Positions 48,081 through 58,304 of a stretch of 64,000 nt of DNA are shown here, piece after piece; positions within the stretch are counted from its first letter, which is position 1; each line of letters opens with the position of its first letter. The notes below the pieces were generated by a model. It was not told the origin of the DNA and searched no databases. It was given only the letters and a program-made list of their open reading frames with translations. The stretch lies in assembly GCA_012064415.1 (NCBI GenBank), contig SSNU01000247.1, positions 1,674,629 through 1,738,628 of the forward strand, written 5' to 3'. Source of the DNA: Gyrodactylus bullatarudis (lineage: Eukaryota > Platyhelminthes > Monogenea > Gyrodactylidea > Gyrodactylidae). A program made the translations under genes and the position numbers.

Positions 48081-48708
48081 ACAAATGAACAAGAATATTA
48101 TTCAAAGCAAATAATATGTTTTTTGTACATAGATAAAATGGCTTTTAACATTCCTTTATCCCTGTGAATAACAAGAATAATAATGATAATAATTGATATT
48201 TCATGCGCTGCTACTATTTCCAGTTAATATATATTTATTAAAATTAAATAATATCCATATTTTGTTAAACTATAATGAAATAAAATTAATCCATGGATTA
48301 ATAAAAATGCGACAAGGATAAAAACCAATGACATTTGCTTTTACACTCCCTCACCCTACCTATTTCTCTGATCAATTTTTTGAATTTTTCATTTAAATTA
48401 TTTTTTCCATCATTTCCTTTGATATTTTCATTTGAATAGAGAAAAAAGGTCGACCAAAAAGAAAATACTCGCAAACTACCCCCGAACCAAGTGTGAATAA
48501 GTTTTTATTTTTATTTAATTTCAAAAAATGTACATCCCAAGTATTTGTTTAGTGTCTCTCAAGTGTTATAAGTGTGTTATACAAAATAATAAATCAATAT
48601 TTATTAATTTTTAAAACTATTCTCTTGGTTTTTACGTCGTAAAATATGAATAAAATAATATTTCTCCTGACTCCTTTTGCTAATTCATTTACAACTACAG
48701 TTTGATTG
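48081..48708. other. Intergenic region between FZR1 and the bestrophin gene
   Basis: About 630 bp, AT-rich. It includes AATAAT/AATAAA-like signals around 48585-48595. An acceptor-like ACTACAG lies 8 bp before the bestrophin ATG. Confidence 0.5.
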
Positions 48709-51363
48709 ATGACCAAGTATTATCGGTCGAATTTGGATTTTGTTAAACTTCTCTTCATCTGGGCTGGTTCCATTTGGCGTCTCCTCATATGGGACTTGTT
48801 CATTTTCTTTATTGCCAGAACCTTTTTGGCGTTGCTATATAGATTTGTCATCATTTATCATAAGGACGCAAGGCAGCTATTTGAATTATTTCTCGAATAT
48901 AATGCTAAAATTAATGAGGCCTCTCCGTTGGAGTTTTTACTGGCTTTTTTTGTGTCCACAGTCTTGACTAGATTCCTCAGCATTTCAGATAAATTACCCT
49001 TATTGGCTGGTGTAGCTCACTACTTGGCCATGGTCTTTGAGACAGCTGACCCTGATGATATTCTCCTCCATCATGAAATCAAAAGGACTTTTCTCCGTTA
49101 CTTGTTGTTATCCTCCATTTTATTCTTTGCCATCTTTAGTGATAATATAAAAGAAAGATTCAAGGTATACCCGAGGAATCTACCCAAGATTGATCTCATC
49201 AAGCGCAAATTCATAATCATCAACTCAGATCCAATAATCAGAAAGACCTACGGTAAATTGATTACCCAGGAAGAAATTGATATATTCGCCGATATCATTT
49301 GCCAGGAATCTCCCAACCCTAAAGATTGTAAGTTAAAAAGTACTGAATGTATTAAATTTTGACCTTTTCCAGTATCGATAAGTCCATGGCTCCCCTTGAA
49401 ATGGTGCAGTGAATTGATGAGCAAGCTTGTCTCTGAAAAAGTCATTAATGATGCTGACACAGAAATATCCATCATTCGTATGATAAAATCCAACCAGGAA
49501 GCCCAAAAGGATCTTCATCGTATGATAAATTATAACCTACCACTACCATATCTCCAAGTAATTTGTCATCTTATTCTCTTTCTCTCCCTCTGTCTTTTAG
49601 GCCATTATATTTGTTGTGTATGCCTTTACAATCAATATGATATTCAGCATTCCAATTATCACGACGCCAATCGAAGAGTTGTGCACCAGCGTCACCACTC
49701 AGGAAGCATTGGATCTCTTCTTTCCACTGGTTGTCTACTTCAAGTTCTTCATGTATGTTGCCTGGTTCAAGATTGGCATTAGCATGGCATATCCTTTCAA
49801 TGAAAAGTTGAGCAAATTTCCCACCAATTTCATCATGAATCACATGATTGAATTCTCTTCATGTAATGGTCTCACCAATGAATCAATTCTACCGGGTAAG
49901 ATTTTACAATTTTTTCCGGCTCACATTCTAATAATCTAATATTAAAGAGAAAAATTATTATTATTTTCCAAAAATGTTATTCATCCTCACAAGTATTATG
50001 AAAATAGCAAGGGTTATGTGTTAAATAAAAAGTTTACGGTTAAAAAAGAACCTGGGTTAGAAGTTCAGAAGATTGAATTCAAACTTTGGTTCATCAGAGG
50101 ATTTCTTGGTGTTTTTATATTCTTGAAATCTAATGGCAAAAATAATTGACTTCTTGCAACACATTAACTCTTCTTCATTTAACATGGAATTGTAAGAGGA
50201 AAACCTAGACAGATCAGGATCGAATCAAAGTGTGCTTATAATCTCCCAAATACAGCATAGAAGTTTTCTTTCATTCATTAGAAAAAACCTACTGTAGTAA
50301 GAACTCTTAAATTTATATAGAATCCGGAAATTTGCTAATTTTGGAATTAACTTAATATTACCTAGTCAATATTTCTATTTTTTTACTTTAATGAGAGTTA
50401 GGCGAGCCAATTTAACAAAACATAATCTCCATTAATTAATTACTCTGAGTAATTCACTCATGATTAATACCAATTTTCATTTCACAGTCTACTCATTGAA
50501 CAATATTGATGAACACCGTAAATTTGAAATTTTATAAATCTTCTATAAATATCACATACATTCCCATTCCTATATTCAAATAGAAAGACCTATTTTCTCA
50601 GTGTTTCCACCTAGGGCAGTTTAGCATTCATGAATTCATTGTTAAGTGTACATTCAGACTGAACCTGCTCTCGATGAATCTGGGAATTTTTGATTTTTAA
50701 AAAAATATAAAAATTTTCAATAACATCTCAATTTTTTACAGACTTGAGAAAAGAAAATTTAAATGGCACGATTCTTCCCTTCTTTGATCTTGTCTATTTT
50801 AACTAAATTTATTAATTTTTCAAGCAGTAAAACGGCTCGAAAAAATGATACTGTGGGGTTTACTATTTTTGTTTTCCTTTTCCAATGGTGATCTTGAAAA
50901 GTAACGGTTTTCCTGAAATTTATTTCTTGGTTATTTCTTAAATCGGTAAAAAATCCAAAACTTCCCAATTCATCGAGAATAGCTTAATGATTTAGAAAAA
51001 TGATTACGGAAACTATTTTTGTCTAAAACTCAAGAAAACATCATTGCCTGGCTGGCCTTACCTTGGATTATCTATTTAGTTTAATGATATCCAATTTAGC
51101 AATCACAAACCAAGAAATTCTATTATGCATGTGAACAGACTTTTCAACAAATAATTTTTCCAATTTGGTTTTACCGTTTTTCAGTATATTGGGAAATTCA
51201 TCTTTTTCCAAATTAAAACATAACTTTAGTAAATCTTAAAATTTATAGCCTTTTTATTAAAATATTTAAAAACCTTTTTATCCTGTTAGAGGAGCTCAAG
51301 TATCAAGACGAGGGCTACATGAAGTATTTTGGACAGAACTTGAAAAAAGTCAAGGGTACGTAA
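48709..51363 (+). CDS. Divergent bestrophin-family channel protein
   Basis: Exons 48709-49327, 49373-49557, 49601-49895 and 51290-51363 join in phase to 390 residues, the size of a bare bestrophin domain. WAGSIWRLLIWDLFIFF corresponds to the family's RWRGSIYK region. ASPLEFLLAFFVSTVLTRF corresponds to the pore-lining helix and keeps the two neck Phe (aligned with F80 and F84 of human BEST1) but not the Trp pair after it. YLQ|AIIFVVYAF and LDLFFPLVVYFKFFMYVAWFK match the C-terminal helices. Family members are pentameric anion channels gated by calcium; here the acidic clasp is replaced (YPFNEKLSKFPTN). It lies 1.3 kb upstream of, and in the same direction as, the CRAL-TRIO gene. Channel function is therefore inferred, not assured. 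Confidence 0.85.
49896..51289 (+). other. Bestrophin intron 3
   Basis: A 1.4-kb intron between GTAAGA and CCTGTTAG. It contains the second MITE copy at 50667-50983; nothing else is recognisable. Confidence 0.7.
50667..50983. mobile_element. MITE, second copy of the family at 6467-6857
   Basis: The left end reads GCTCTCGATGAATCTGGGAA. The right end, reverse-complemented, reads GCTATTCTCGATGAATTGGG. The termini match those of the element in the ADAM10 intron. Length is about 317 bp and there is no coding frame. Confidence 0.65.
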
Positions 51364-52682
51364 CTAAATATTATTGTCTCTTTTTTCTCTAGTCAGTATC
51401 GTACATAATGCAGATTTCTTTTGTGAAGATCAAATTCCAGATTTATTCATCCTTAAGAAGTTCTTCAGTTGAATTGTTCAAATTCCAGATATCTATCCTT
51501 GAGAAATAAAGTTTTTATTCATAGAATCTCTTGTTGTTGTTTTGTGTAATCACATTGAAAGACCACATTCTAAATATAAATTAAAATGAATCGAGCGACA
51601 TTATAATGATTGTTTTTTCCTACACGAACCTAGGTGAGATATGGCGATACTTTGTAACAATAATATTTTTTATTCGCAAAACTTAAACTTTTCATTCTTT
51701 GAGATCAGGGTTTTTTTCGATATCTAGGTATTATTGAATTTTTTTATTTGAAATCAAGATTGGACGAAGCAAAATAACCCAAAATCACATAATTTTCTCT
51801 CTCTTTATATTCTTTGAACCATATTTATTATTGGATTGATTATCCTATCCGATATCAAAATTTTTATGATAATAGTGAATTTCAACTAGCTCTATGTAAT
51901 AATAATATTCCACTGTGAAATTTACAATTCTAGTCCAAAAATACGATAAAAATTAAAGACAATAATTCAAAATTATCCTTAAGCTTAAATTATCATGAGA
52001 AAACTCTCTTGCATTGTGTGAATTTTAAATGACCTGGTCTTCCTTATCTTTCAAACTAACATAAGTACATTCATATTCTCTCTTTGTTATTTCAAGTATA
52101 GTGGATTACATGCTTTGGCTCTTTTTTAACCTTCCTCGTAAGTTCCAGCGATAAAAATTCTTTATAAGGGGGAACCATTATAGCCACACTTACATACAAG
52201 TATGTAAAACTACGTAATTGAATTGATATGGAGTTGTGAATCTATGATTTTCACATTTTAGGATAAATATTATCTGAAATCAGGACTGTAAAAATAAGTT
52301 ACAAAAACAAAAACAGCGCATCCTTTGAATAGTTTCTTGATATTTATATGAAAGTTTTTTGAATATTCAAGGTTGAAAATTTCATATCTGTTTTTTTTCA
52401 AATTTAAAGATGAAAATACCTGTCTTTTTCATTATTGCATTATTTACTCTAATGGTTTACTCTATGGTTAAATAACCAATCGATAAATAACCAATAGGTT
52501 GAATCAAAGTTTTGCTGAAAAATTTACTTACAATCTTTTCATTTGACGAGAAATCTACAATAATTTTTTATCTTGCTATTTACGTCATGTTTCTTTTCGT
52601 GTTTTTCAATAACATTTACAAAAGATCAAAACTGCTCTCTTGTATCTATCACATCTGAATATAAATATATATATATGTGACA
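51364..52682. other. Intergenic region between bestrophin and CRAL-TRIO genes
   Basis: About 1.3 kb of AT-rich DNA. GAAATAAAG near 51504 is a likely polyadenylation signal for bestrophin. (AT)n near 52663-52676 precedes the next ATG. No gene is recognisable. Confidence 0.5.
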
Positions 52683-54041
52683 ATGATGAATGGACAAGTT
52701 GAAATTTTCGAGGAATACGTGAAAACGTTTAATCTCAGTGAGTCTATTGTCTTTCTAATATTTATTTGTCAGAGTTGAATCATGACCAAGTTATCTCCTT
52801 TCTCAATTATTCGAATTGGAATTTGGAAATGTCCAAAAAGAGGTTCACTGCCTTTGTAGCCATGATCCAGGGCATTCGAAAAGAATGGTTTCTGCCGATT
52901 GAAGATGTTGAAACTCTACTATATCTCAGGAATAATTGGTGAGCACAGCAGAAAAAACTAAAGGAGTCTTGATCATTCCTGAATCCTGGTTACTGATCAT
53001 TAATTTGATGGTCAGAAAAAGAAATCCCATGATAAGATAAGCCCAAAAGCTGTTTGAATAAAGACTATTCGGAAAAATTAAATCTGATTGGCTTTATTTT
53101 TAAAATTTGAGCTCACCTGTAACAAGTGCAATTTCCACCTAGAGCAAGATATTTGACGCTCATTATTTTATTGATTCGAATTATTGATCTCGATTGAAAA
53201 AAATTGTTTTTAGTTTCTACGTTCCCCTCGGCTTCCTCGAACAAGATGGAAAATTTGTTCTTTACTGTTCATTTGGTAAGTTTTCTCAATCTTTTCATAA
53301 CAATGTTTCTCTCTATTTTAATCCACTCATCCATCTCAGATGGGTTAGACATAAGTAAGATGAAACTTGATATGATCATGAGAGTGGGCAATATGTACGC
53401 CCTATGGATGATGAATGACCAACGCATTACAAGGCAAGGAGCCACTTTTATCTTTGACATGAAAAGCTTCTCCTTCAAGCTAATCCATAAAATGATGAAT
53501 GTACGAAAGTTGGTGGATCTAATCAAAATATTCCAGGACATTCTGCCCATTCAGATGAACAATATGATTTCATTCAATGAGACCCAGCAAATCAGCCTCT
53601 TGTTCAGTGTGTCTGAACCCTTTTTGAACTCTGATTTCAAATCAAAGATTTTACGCACAAAAACTGGTCTTTCGAGTTTCTTTCAAGAATTTCCTACCCT
53701 CCCTCAGATACTTCCGATTGAACTTGGCGGAAACAATACGAGTTCCCTTGCACAAATGAAAAGTAATTTTATCTCTTAAACATTTGTAATAAATTTCAAC
53801 ATTTTTTCAGTAATACAGATTATACTTTTATAATCTTCCTAGCATTAATTTGGCTTAGACATCAAGTTGAAATCTCGATCGGTTTAGCTTTAAGAATCTA
53901 GAGAAATTATCCTTACCGAAATTCAAATACACAGAAAACTTTCATATATTTTTATTCTCATTTACAGCTACTGGATTCGATAGTGTCATCGACTTTTGGA
54001 AGGAAAACACCCAACTTACCACCTCAATAAGGCAAGCTTAA
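52683..54041 (+). CDS. CRAL-TRIO domain lipid-transfer protein (alpha-TTP/clavesin-like)
   Basis: Exons 52683-52737, 52773-52938, 53214-53275, 53340-53762 and 53968-54041 join in phase to 259 residues. The N-terminal helices (LNHDQVISFLNYSNWNLEMS, then KKRFTAFVAMIQ) match the CRAL-TRIO N domain. YVPLGFLEQDGKFVLYCSF, RQGATFIFDMKSFSFKLI, LIKIFQDILPIQMNNMISFN and PILPIELGG-like IELGGNN form the lipid-binding CRAL-TRIO fold. Such proteins carry hydrophobic ligands such as tocopherol, retinoids or phosphoinositides between membranes; the ligand here is unknown. The last exon adds GFDSVIDFWKEN. Without it, the frame would stop at 53779. An alternative 5' end is possible because the bestrophin exon ending at 51355 is phase-compatible with 52773. 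Confidence 0.85.
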
Positions 54042-54263
54042 TAATTCTATAATATATTTATATATAAATTTCATAAAGTATTCATAAAAGTTTTGTATTT
54101 TACTCTTATCATGATTTGGTGCTCTCTCATTCTATTAGAAATGTGTGTATTCTCCAATTTAACATTTATGACAATCCTTTTAGTCTGTATATGCTATAAG
54201 ACAAAGAATTTTTGTTATTTTTATAATTCAAGAGAATTTTAATGAATTGTGAATTGGGGTTGG

Positions 54264-56852
54264 CTAGAGTTGCCTCAACTTTGATAGACATGCCAATTGT
54301 CTTTCGTGTCGTTTCTCCTGGAGAGTGGCTGCGCATTTAATCAACTTTGACAATTCCCCAACTACAAGGCCAATCTTCTCTTGGATCTGATCAGCCCTCT
54401 TCTTCAAGTCCTCAATTTCATTGGTATCCATCTGTTGATTGATTAAGAAATGAAAATCTTACTATAAGCTTCTCTAGACCCCCATCGTCATTGTTTAGCT
54501 CATCCAAGTCGATTTCAACGTCATCTTCCAATTTCCGCTCATTTCCAAAATGCTAAAAACATAAAAATGAGTTAATTTTGGTTAAACCTGCTTACCCCCA
54601 TCTCGAGGTCATCAATGAGGTTTTTCTTTTCCTTCAGATTTAGGATCAGATCATTATCTTTGTCATATTTCTGGAATACAGTTGTCAGTTCCAACTCTAA
54701 CATTCCCCGTCTAAAAATCACTGTATTCATCTTACGACTTTAGAGTATTCCTCCAATCATTAAAGGAAACATATTTGCTATTGTAAATACCAGTAACTTT
54801 GAGCATTTTGAGTAAATCTGTTGCCTTTTTATTTGTCACCCTATTGAGGGAGTCGCTGGCAATCTTTTTGATCAGATTCTTTATGGCTATTTCACTCTTT
54901 CTCTTCTTCAAGTCCTCACTAACTACAGCATAGGCCAAATTCAGGATGGCTATCAGCATATTGAATAAGACGAAGAAGAAGAGGAAATAAAAGACCAAAA
55001 AGAATGTTGGCCCCAGAACAAAGTTGACCTGGATCATATCCTCGAGACTGAAATCTCCGAGGATCATTCGGAAAAGTCCGTAGCCAGAATGTGACAAAGA
55101 ACGGAAATTATTGTCCAAAGTACCAAACAAGAGATATCCCGCCTGAATAAAAGATATAAACAAGAGGACATAGACCAGGGTGTATCCCATGAGATCTTTA
55201 ATTGACTCCTTCAAGATCAAAATTAACAGATTCATCTTCAACGAGAATGAAGTATACTGGAATATCTAGGGAAAGAGAGATAAAAAATTAAAAAATAGCC
55301 CACTCACTCGAACTATGTAAATTCCGATTAGAAGGGCAATGCTACGCTCGAAACTCTTTTGCCAGTAGATAATCTTGGTGAAGGGCCAATATTGATTCGG
55401 GTTCTCCATCAAACTCTTTAATTGACTCTTTACCAGAATCTCTCGGTAAACATTGAAATAAATGTAACACAGGTTGAGTATAATTGTCGCCAAATCAAAG
55501 TAGTTCCATAATGTTTTGAAATACTTCAACTTTAGAGAACTAATCTACATGTTTCATGTTTATAGAATTATATTAGAAGCAACACACCTGAACAATTTCC
55601 TCAATTAGACTGTAGATGAAGAATAAAACATAGATAACCTCACAAACGAGGAGAAAGTAGTCTGATGTTGTCAAATATCTCAATAATTTGGCAGGTTCTA
55701 CGTCAAAGTATGACTTGACTTTACCCGTTGGCGATTGCTCAAATAACTCGCTAGACAAATGAACTGTATTCCAACTTACTTTACATTGACAAAGAGGTTT
55801 ATATTGGGATTATACATGGTGAATGTGAGAAATACTGCTCTGGTCTTTTCATCTAACCAACGGTTTTCTTGAAGTTCTTCTATTACCTTGACAGCATCTT
55901 CGTAAAGCAAAGGAAGATCAATTGTATATCCACCGCCTGAATAAAATTCAAATTGCGACTGATAGTACATCTCTTTGGTTTCATCCGAAGATTTCCATGT
56001 CCAACTGATGAATGAGAATGACAAAACTTACGCTTCTTTGCTAACTGTCACATGTCCAGTGGGCGTCAATGGTTTCTCTGCTTCCTTACTTCCATTACAG
56101 TCCATGAAAATTTTACTCATGATGATACTTTTGCAATTTTCCGGTTCTGCTCTAATTTGCCTTAGTCTTGTCAAGCCAAGGACCACGTTGTCTCGACCAA
56201 TGTAATCAGTATGATCAGGTACCAGAGAATAATTTAAAGCGTACTGAACTGCAGCCACTTTTAAATACTGTAAATACATATAATATATCGTTTAAATGAT
56301 TCAAGAAATCACAGGTAAGATTACATACGCTGAAAAGTGTCTCAAAGTTTGGCACCAAATCTTCATCTTCAATATCGAAACGTGGCTTCAACGGATCCAT
56401 CAGGTGATTCATGACAGAGTCATAAAACTCAAAGTGATACTTGTCAGTAGGCAGGAAGCCAACTAGAAAATTATTAACAGAAACTCACTCAGCAACAACA
56501 GACTCAGTACAATAAGGTAAATTATCAACTTCCTCATTCTAACCTTGACGTAATACTTTTTCTCCAAATGACTCATGGTCTCTTTGTCATAAGCACCAAA
56601 ATATCTCTGGAGTTTACCGAAAAACGTTGTATTAGCATCAAGGAGTTTCCTATAAATTTCCTGATCATCCTCTTCATTAAACAAGACATCATCTTCTTCA
56701 TCACTTTCATCTTCCTTTCCAAGATCTATTCCCTCGTCTACATCGCTCAAAAGGGGTTCTTTTTCATTTAGTTCCTCAATGACAACATTCTCATGCTCTT
56801 CGTTATGGTCCGAGACGTGTCCCACATCATCTACATCATTATTTGAAGTCAT
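54264..56852 (-). CDS. PKD2: Polycystin-2 (TRPP family cation channel)
   Basis: Ten exons (56852-56489, 56462-56329, 56267-56032, 56004-55780, 55750-55588, 55544-55308, 55265-54736, 54710-54596, 54552-54463, 54431-54264) join in phase to 753 residues; five introns are 25-31 bp. An acidic cytosolic N-terminus precedes S1 (KLIIYLIVLSLLLL). The extracellular polycystin domain contains LGLTRLRQIR, FYSGGGYTIDLP and MYNPNINLF. S2-S6 follow. The pore reads FRMILGDF, with the LGD selectivity filter, and S6 is FFFVLFNMLIAILN. The C-terminus has one EF-hand (DKDNDLILNLKE) and a coiled coil (IEDLKKRADQIQEKI), as in vertebrate PKD2. The protein forms calcium-permeable cation channels in primary cilia and ER, often with PKD1. 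It is tandem to CEP20, 242 bp upstream. Confidence 0.95.
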
Positions 56853-57094
56853 ATTATCTCTAGTAGAATGGAAGGAATTTCCTTGCCCTACTTGTAAAAA
56901 CGTCTCTCAACAATAGAATTTTGTAGCCAAGCAACACGACATATTTCATTGTGCGATGAATATATTAAAAATTATATATGAATAAAATATAGTTTATTGC
57001 ACACAAAATAGAAATGAAGTATTGCCTTACAAGTTCTCGATGATCCACTAAAAAAGTTATTAAATGCATTTAATTGATAGAGACAAAAGAAATG

Positions 57095-57502
57095 CTATGT
57101 CCTCGAGGCAAAAATATCTGATAAAATGTAGAGCAAAATTGGTAAGGAAGATTCCTTGCTCAACATGGTTTTGTGAGCCAATGGTTTGATACCAAGTTTT
57201 TCGATCATGTCTTTTCGACTTAAAACAGCATGCGTTGAAGTGAGTTCAAGATCAAAAACATGACTTGTATTGCTACAACTATGAAAAGTAATTAAGAGGC
57301 ATTACTTCATAAAGCTGAGGTATTCCATTATGAGACTATTGGCAAGGATAAGATACTCATTCTCATATAGGTTAATTTTATTCTCAGGCTTCACTAAAGT
57401 GTCGATTACACTTTTCAGCAATTGAGATTTGATTTCTCTTATTACACCTTTCTCTTCTAGCCCTTTCTCAACTGATACCAAAAGATCCTCTTTTATTGAC
57501 AT
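57095..57502 (-). CDS. CEP20: Centrosomal protein CEP20 (FOPNL/FOR20)
   Basis: Two exons (57502-57306, 57278-57095) join across a 27-bp intron to 126 residues. LEEKGVIREIKSQLLKSVID matches the FOP/OFD1/FOPNL N-terminal (TOF) helices. LILANSLIMEYLSF|MNCSNTSHVF is the LisH motif, followed by LSRKDMIEKLGI and a short C-terminus LPILLYILSDIF that resembles the human sequence IPLLYGILAHFL. CEP20 works at centriolar satellites and basal bodies, where it is needed for basal-body docking and ciliogenesis. The ATG is at 57502; a preceding TTG is ignored. SSNA1, another centriole gene, starts 415 bp away in the opposite direction. Confidence 0.85.
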
Positions 57503-57917
57503 TTTCAAAAAGTTTGATCGACCAAAGATAAAGGCAAATCGGATAATAGAATCGTTTAAATATGTATCAGGTTTGAAAATATCAGCAAAATTTCTCTGAC
57601 TTTTTAGTGATTTTTAAATATTATCGTCTCTATACTTGCAAGTGACTAGATAGAATACATAAAAAATAACAAAATTTAGACCCATTTAGGTTTTTTAGAA
57701 ATTGAATCGCGGTATATCGTAACAAAATAGACATTTACTTAACCCCCTTGCTACGGGGATCATTTTAAACATATTACGAAAAGCTTCTGTCAAAGTTCGC
57801 TTTCACAAATAATTTTTCAAACATTCTGCCATTTGTTAAATTAATCTTTTCATTATTATTAGAAATTATTGTTTTATTGAACTTTATTATAGCAACCAAA
57901 GTCACCTACTAAATTGA

Positions 57918-58285
57918 ATGGCTTCTCAAGGAGCTGCCTTACAATCTTACAACACTGAACTACTTAAATGTAACTCTAATTTATTATTGTTGAAGGTTTT
58001 ACTAATCTTTGTATAAAAAACGAAGAAAATGACAAATGTATTCATGAATATGAAAATCAAAGAAACAGTATAGAGATTAAACTCAAGGATTTTCAATCTA
58101 AACTGGCCAAGATTAACGAGCTTCTCGAAGAAAAATATCGGCTAAGACGTGAATACACCAAGACACTCAACCAAAGCGAAATGGAATATCTCAAAATCAT
58201 AGAAAGTTCACAGCAGCTCCTATCCTCCTTAAAGACAGAAGGCGATACATTGACAAAAAACACATTCTGTGATAATATTGAATAG
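57918..58285 (+). CDS. SSNA1: SSNA1 / NA14 microtubule-nucleating coiled-coil protein
   Basis: Exon 1 is 57918-57969 and exon 2 is 57996-58285, with a 26-bp intron between. The spliced frame is open through 113 residues; read without splicing it stops early, so the gene is easily overlooked. MASQGAALQSYNTELLKC aligns residue by residue with the SSNA1 N-terminus, and EYLKIIESSQQLLSSLK matches its C-terminal block. The whole protein is a parallel coiled coil. SSNA1 forms fibrils that guide and branch microtubules at centrosomes and basal bodies. It converges on DHX34 with only 19 bp between stop codons. Confidence 0.93.
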
Positions 58286-58304
58286 GCATTAATTATTCGA
58301 AATA

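Noticed and set aside
48440..48496. Alternative last exon of FZR1 after GAATAG at 48439
   Set aside because: It gives an unrelated basic tail, whereas the exon at 48039-48080 restores the family C-terminus SLNLF.
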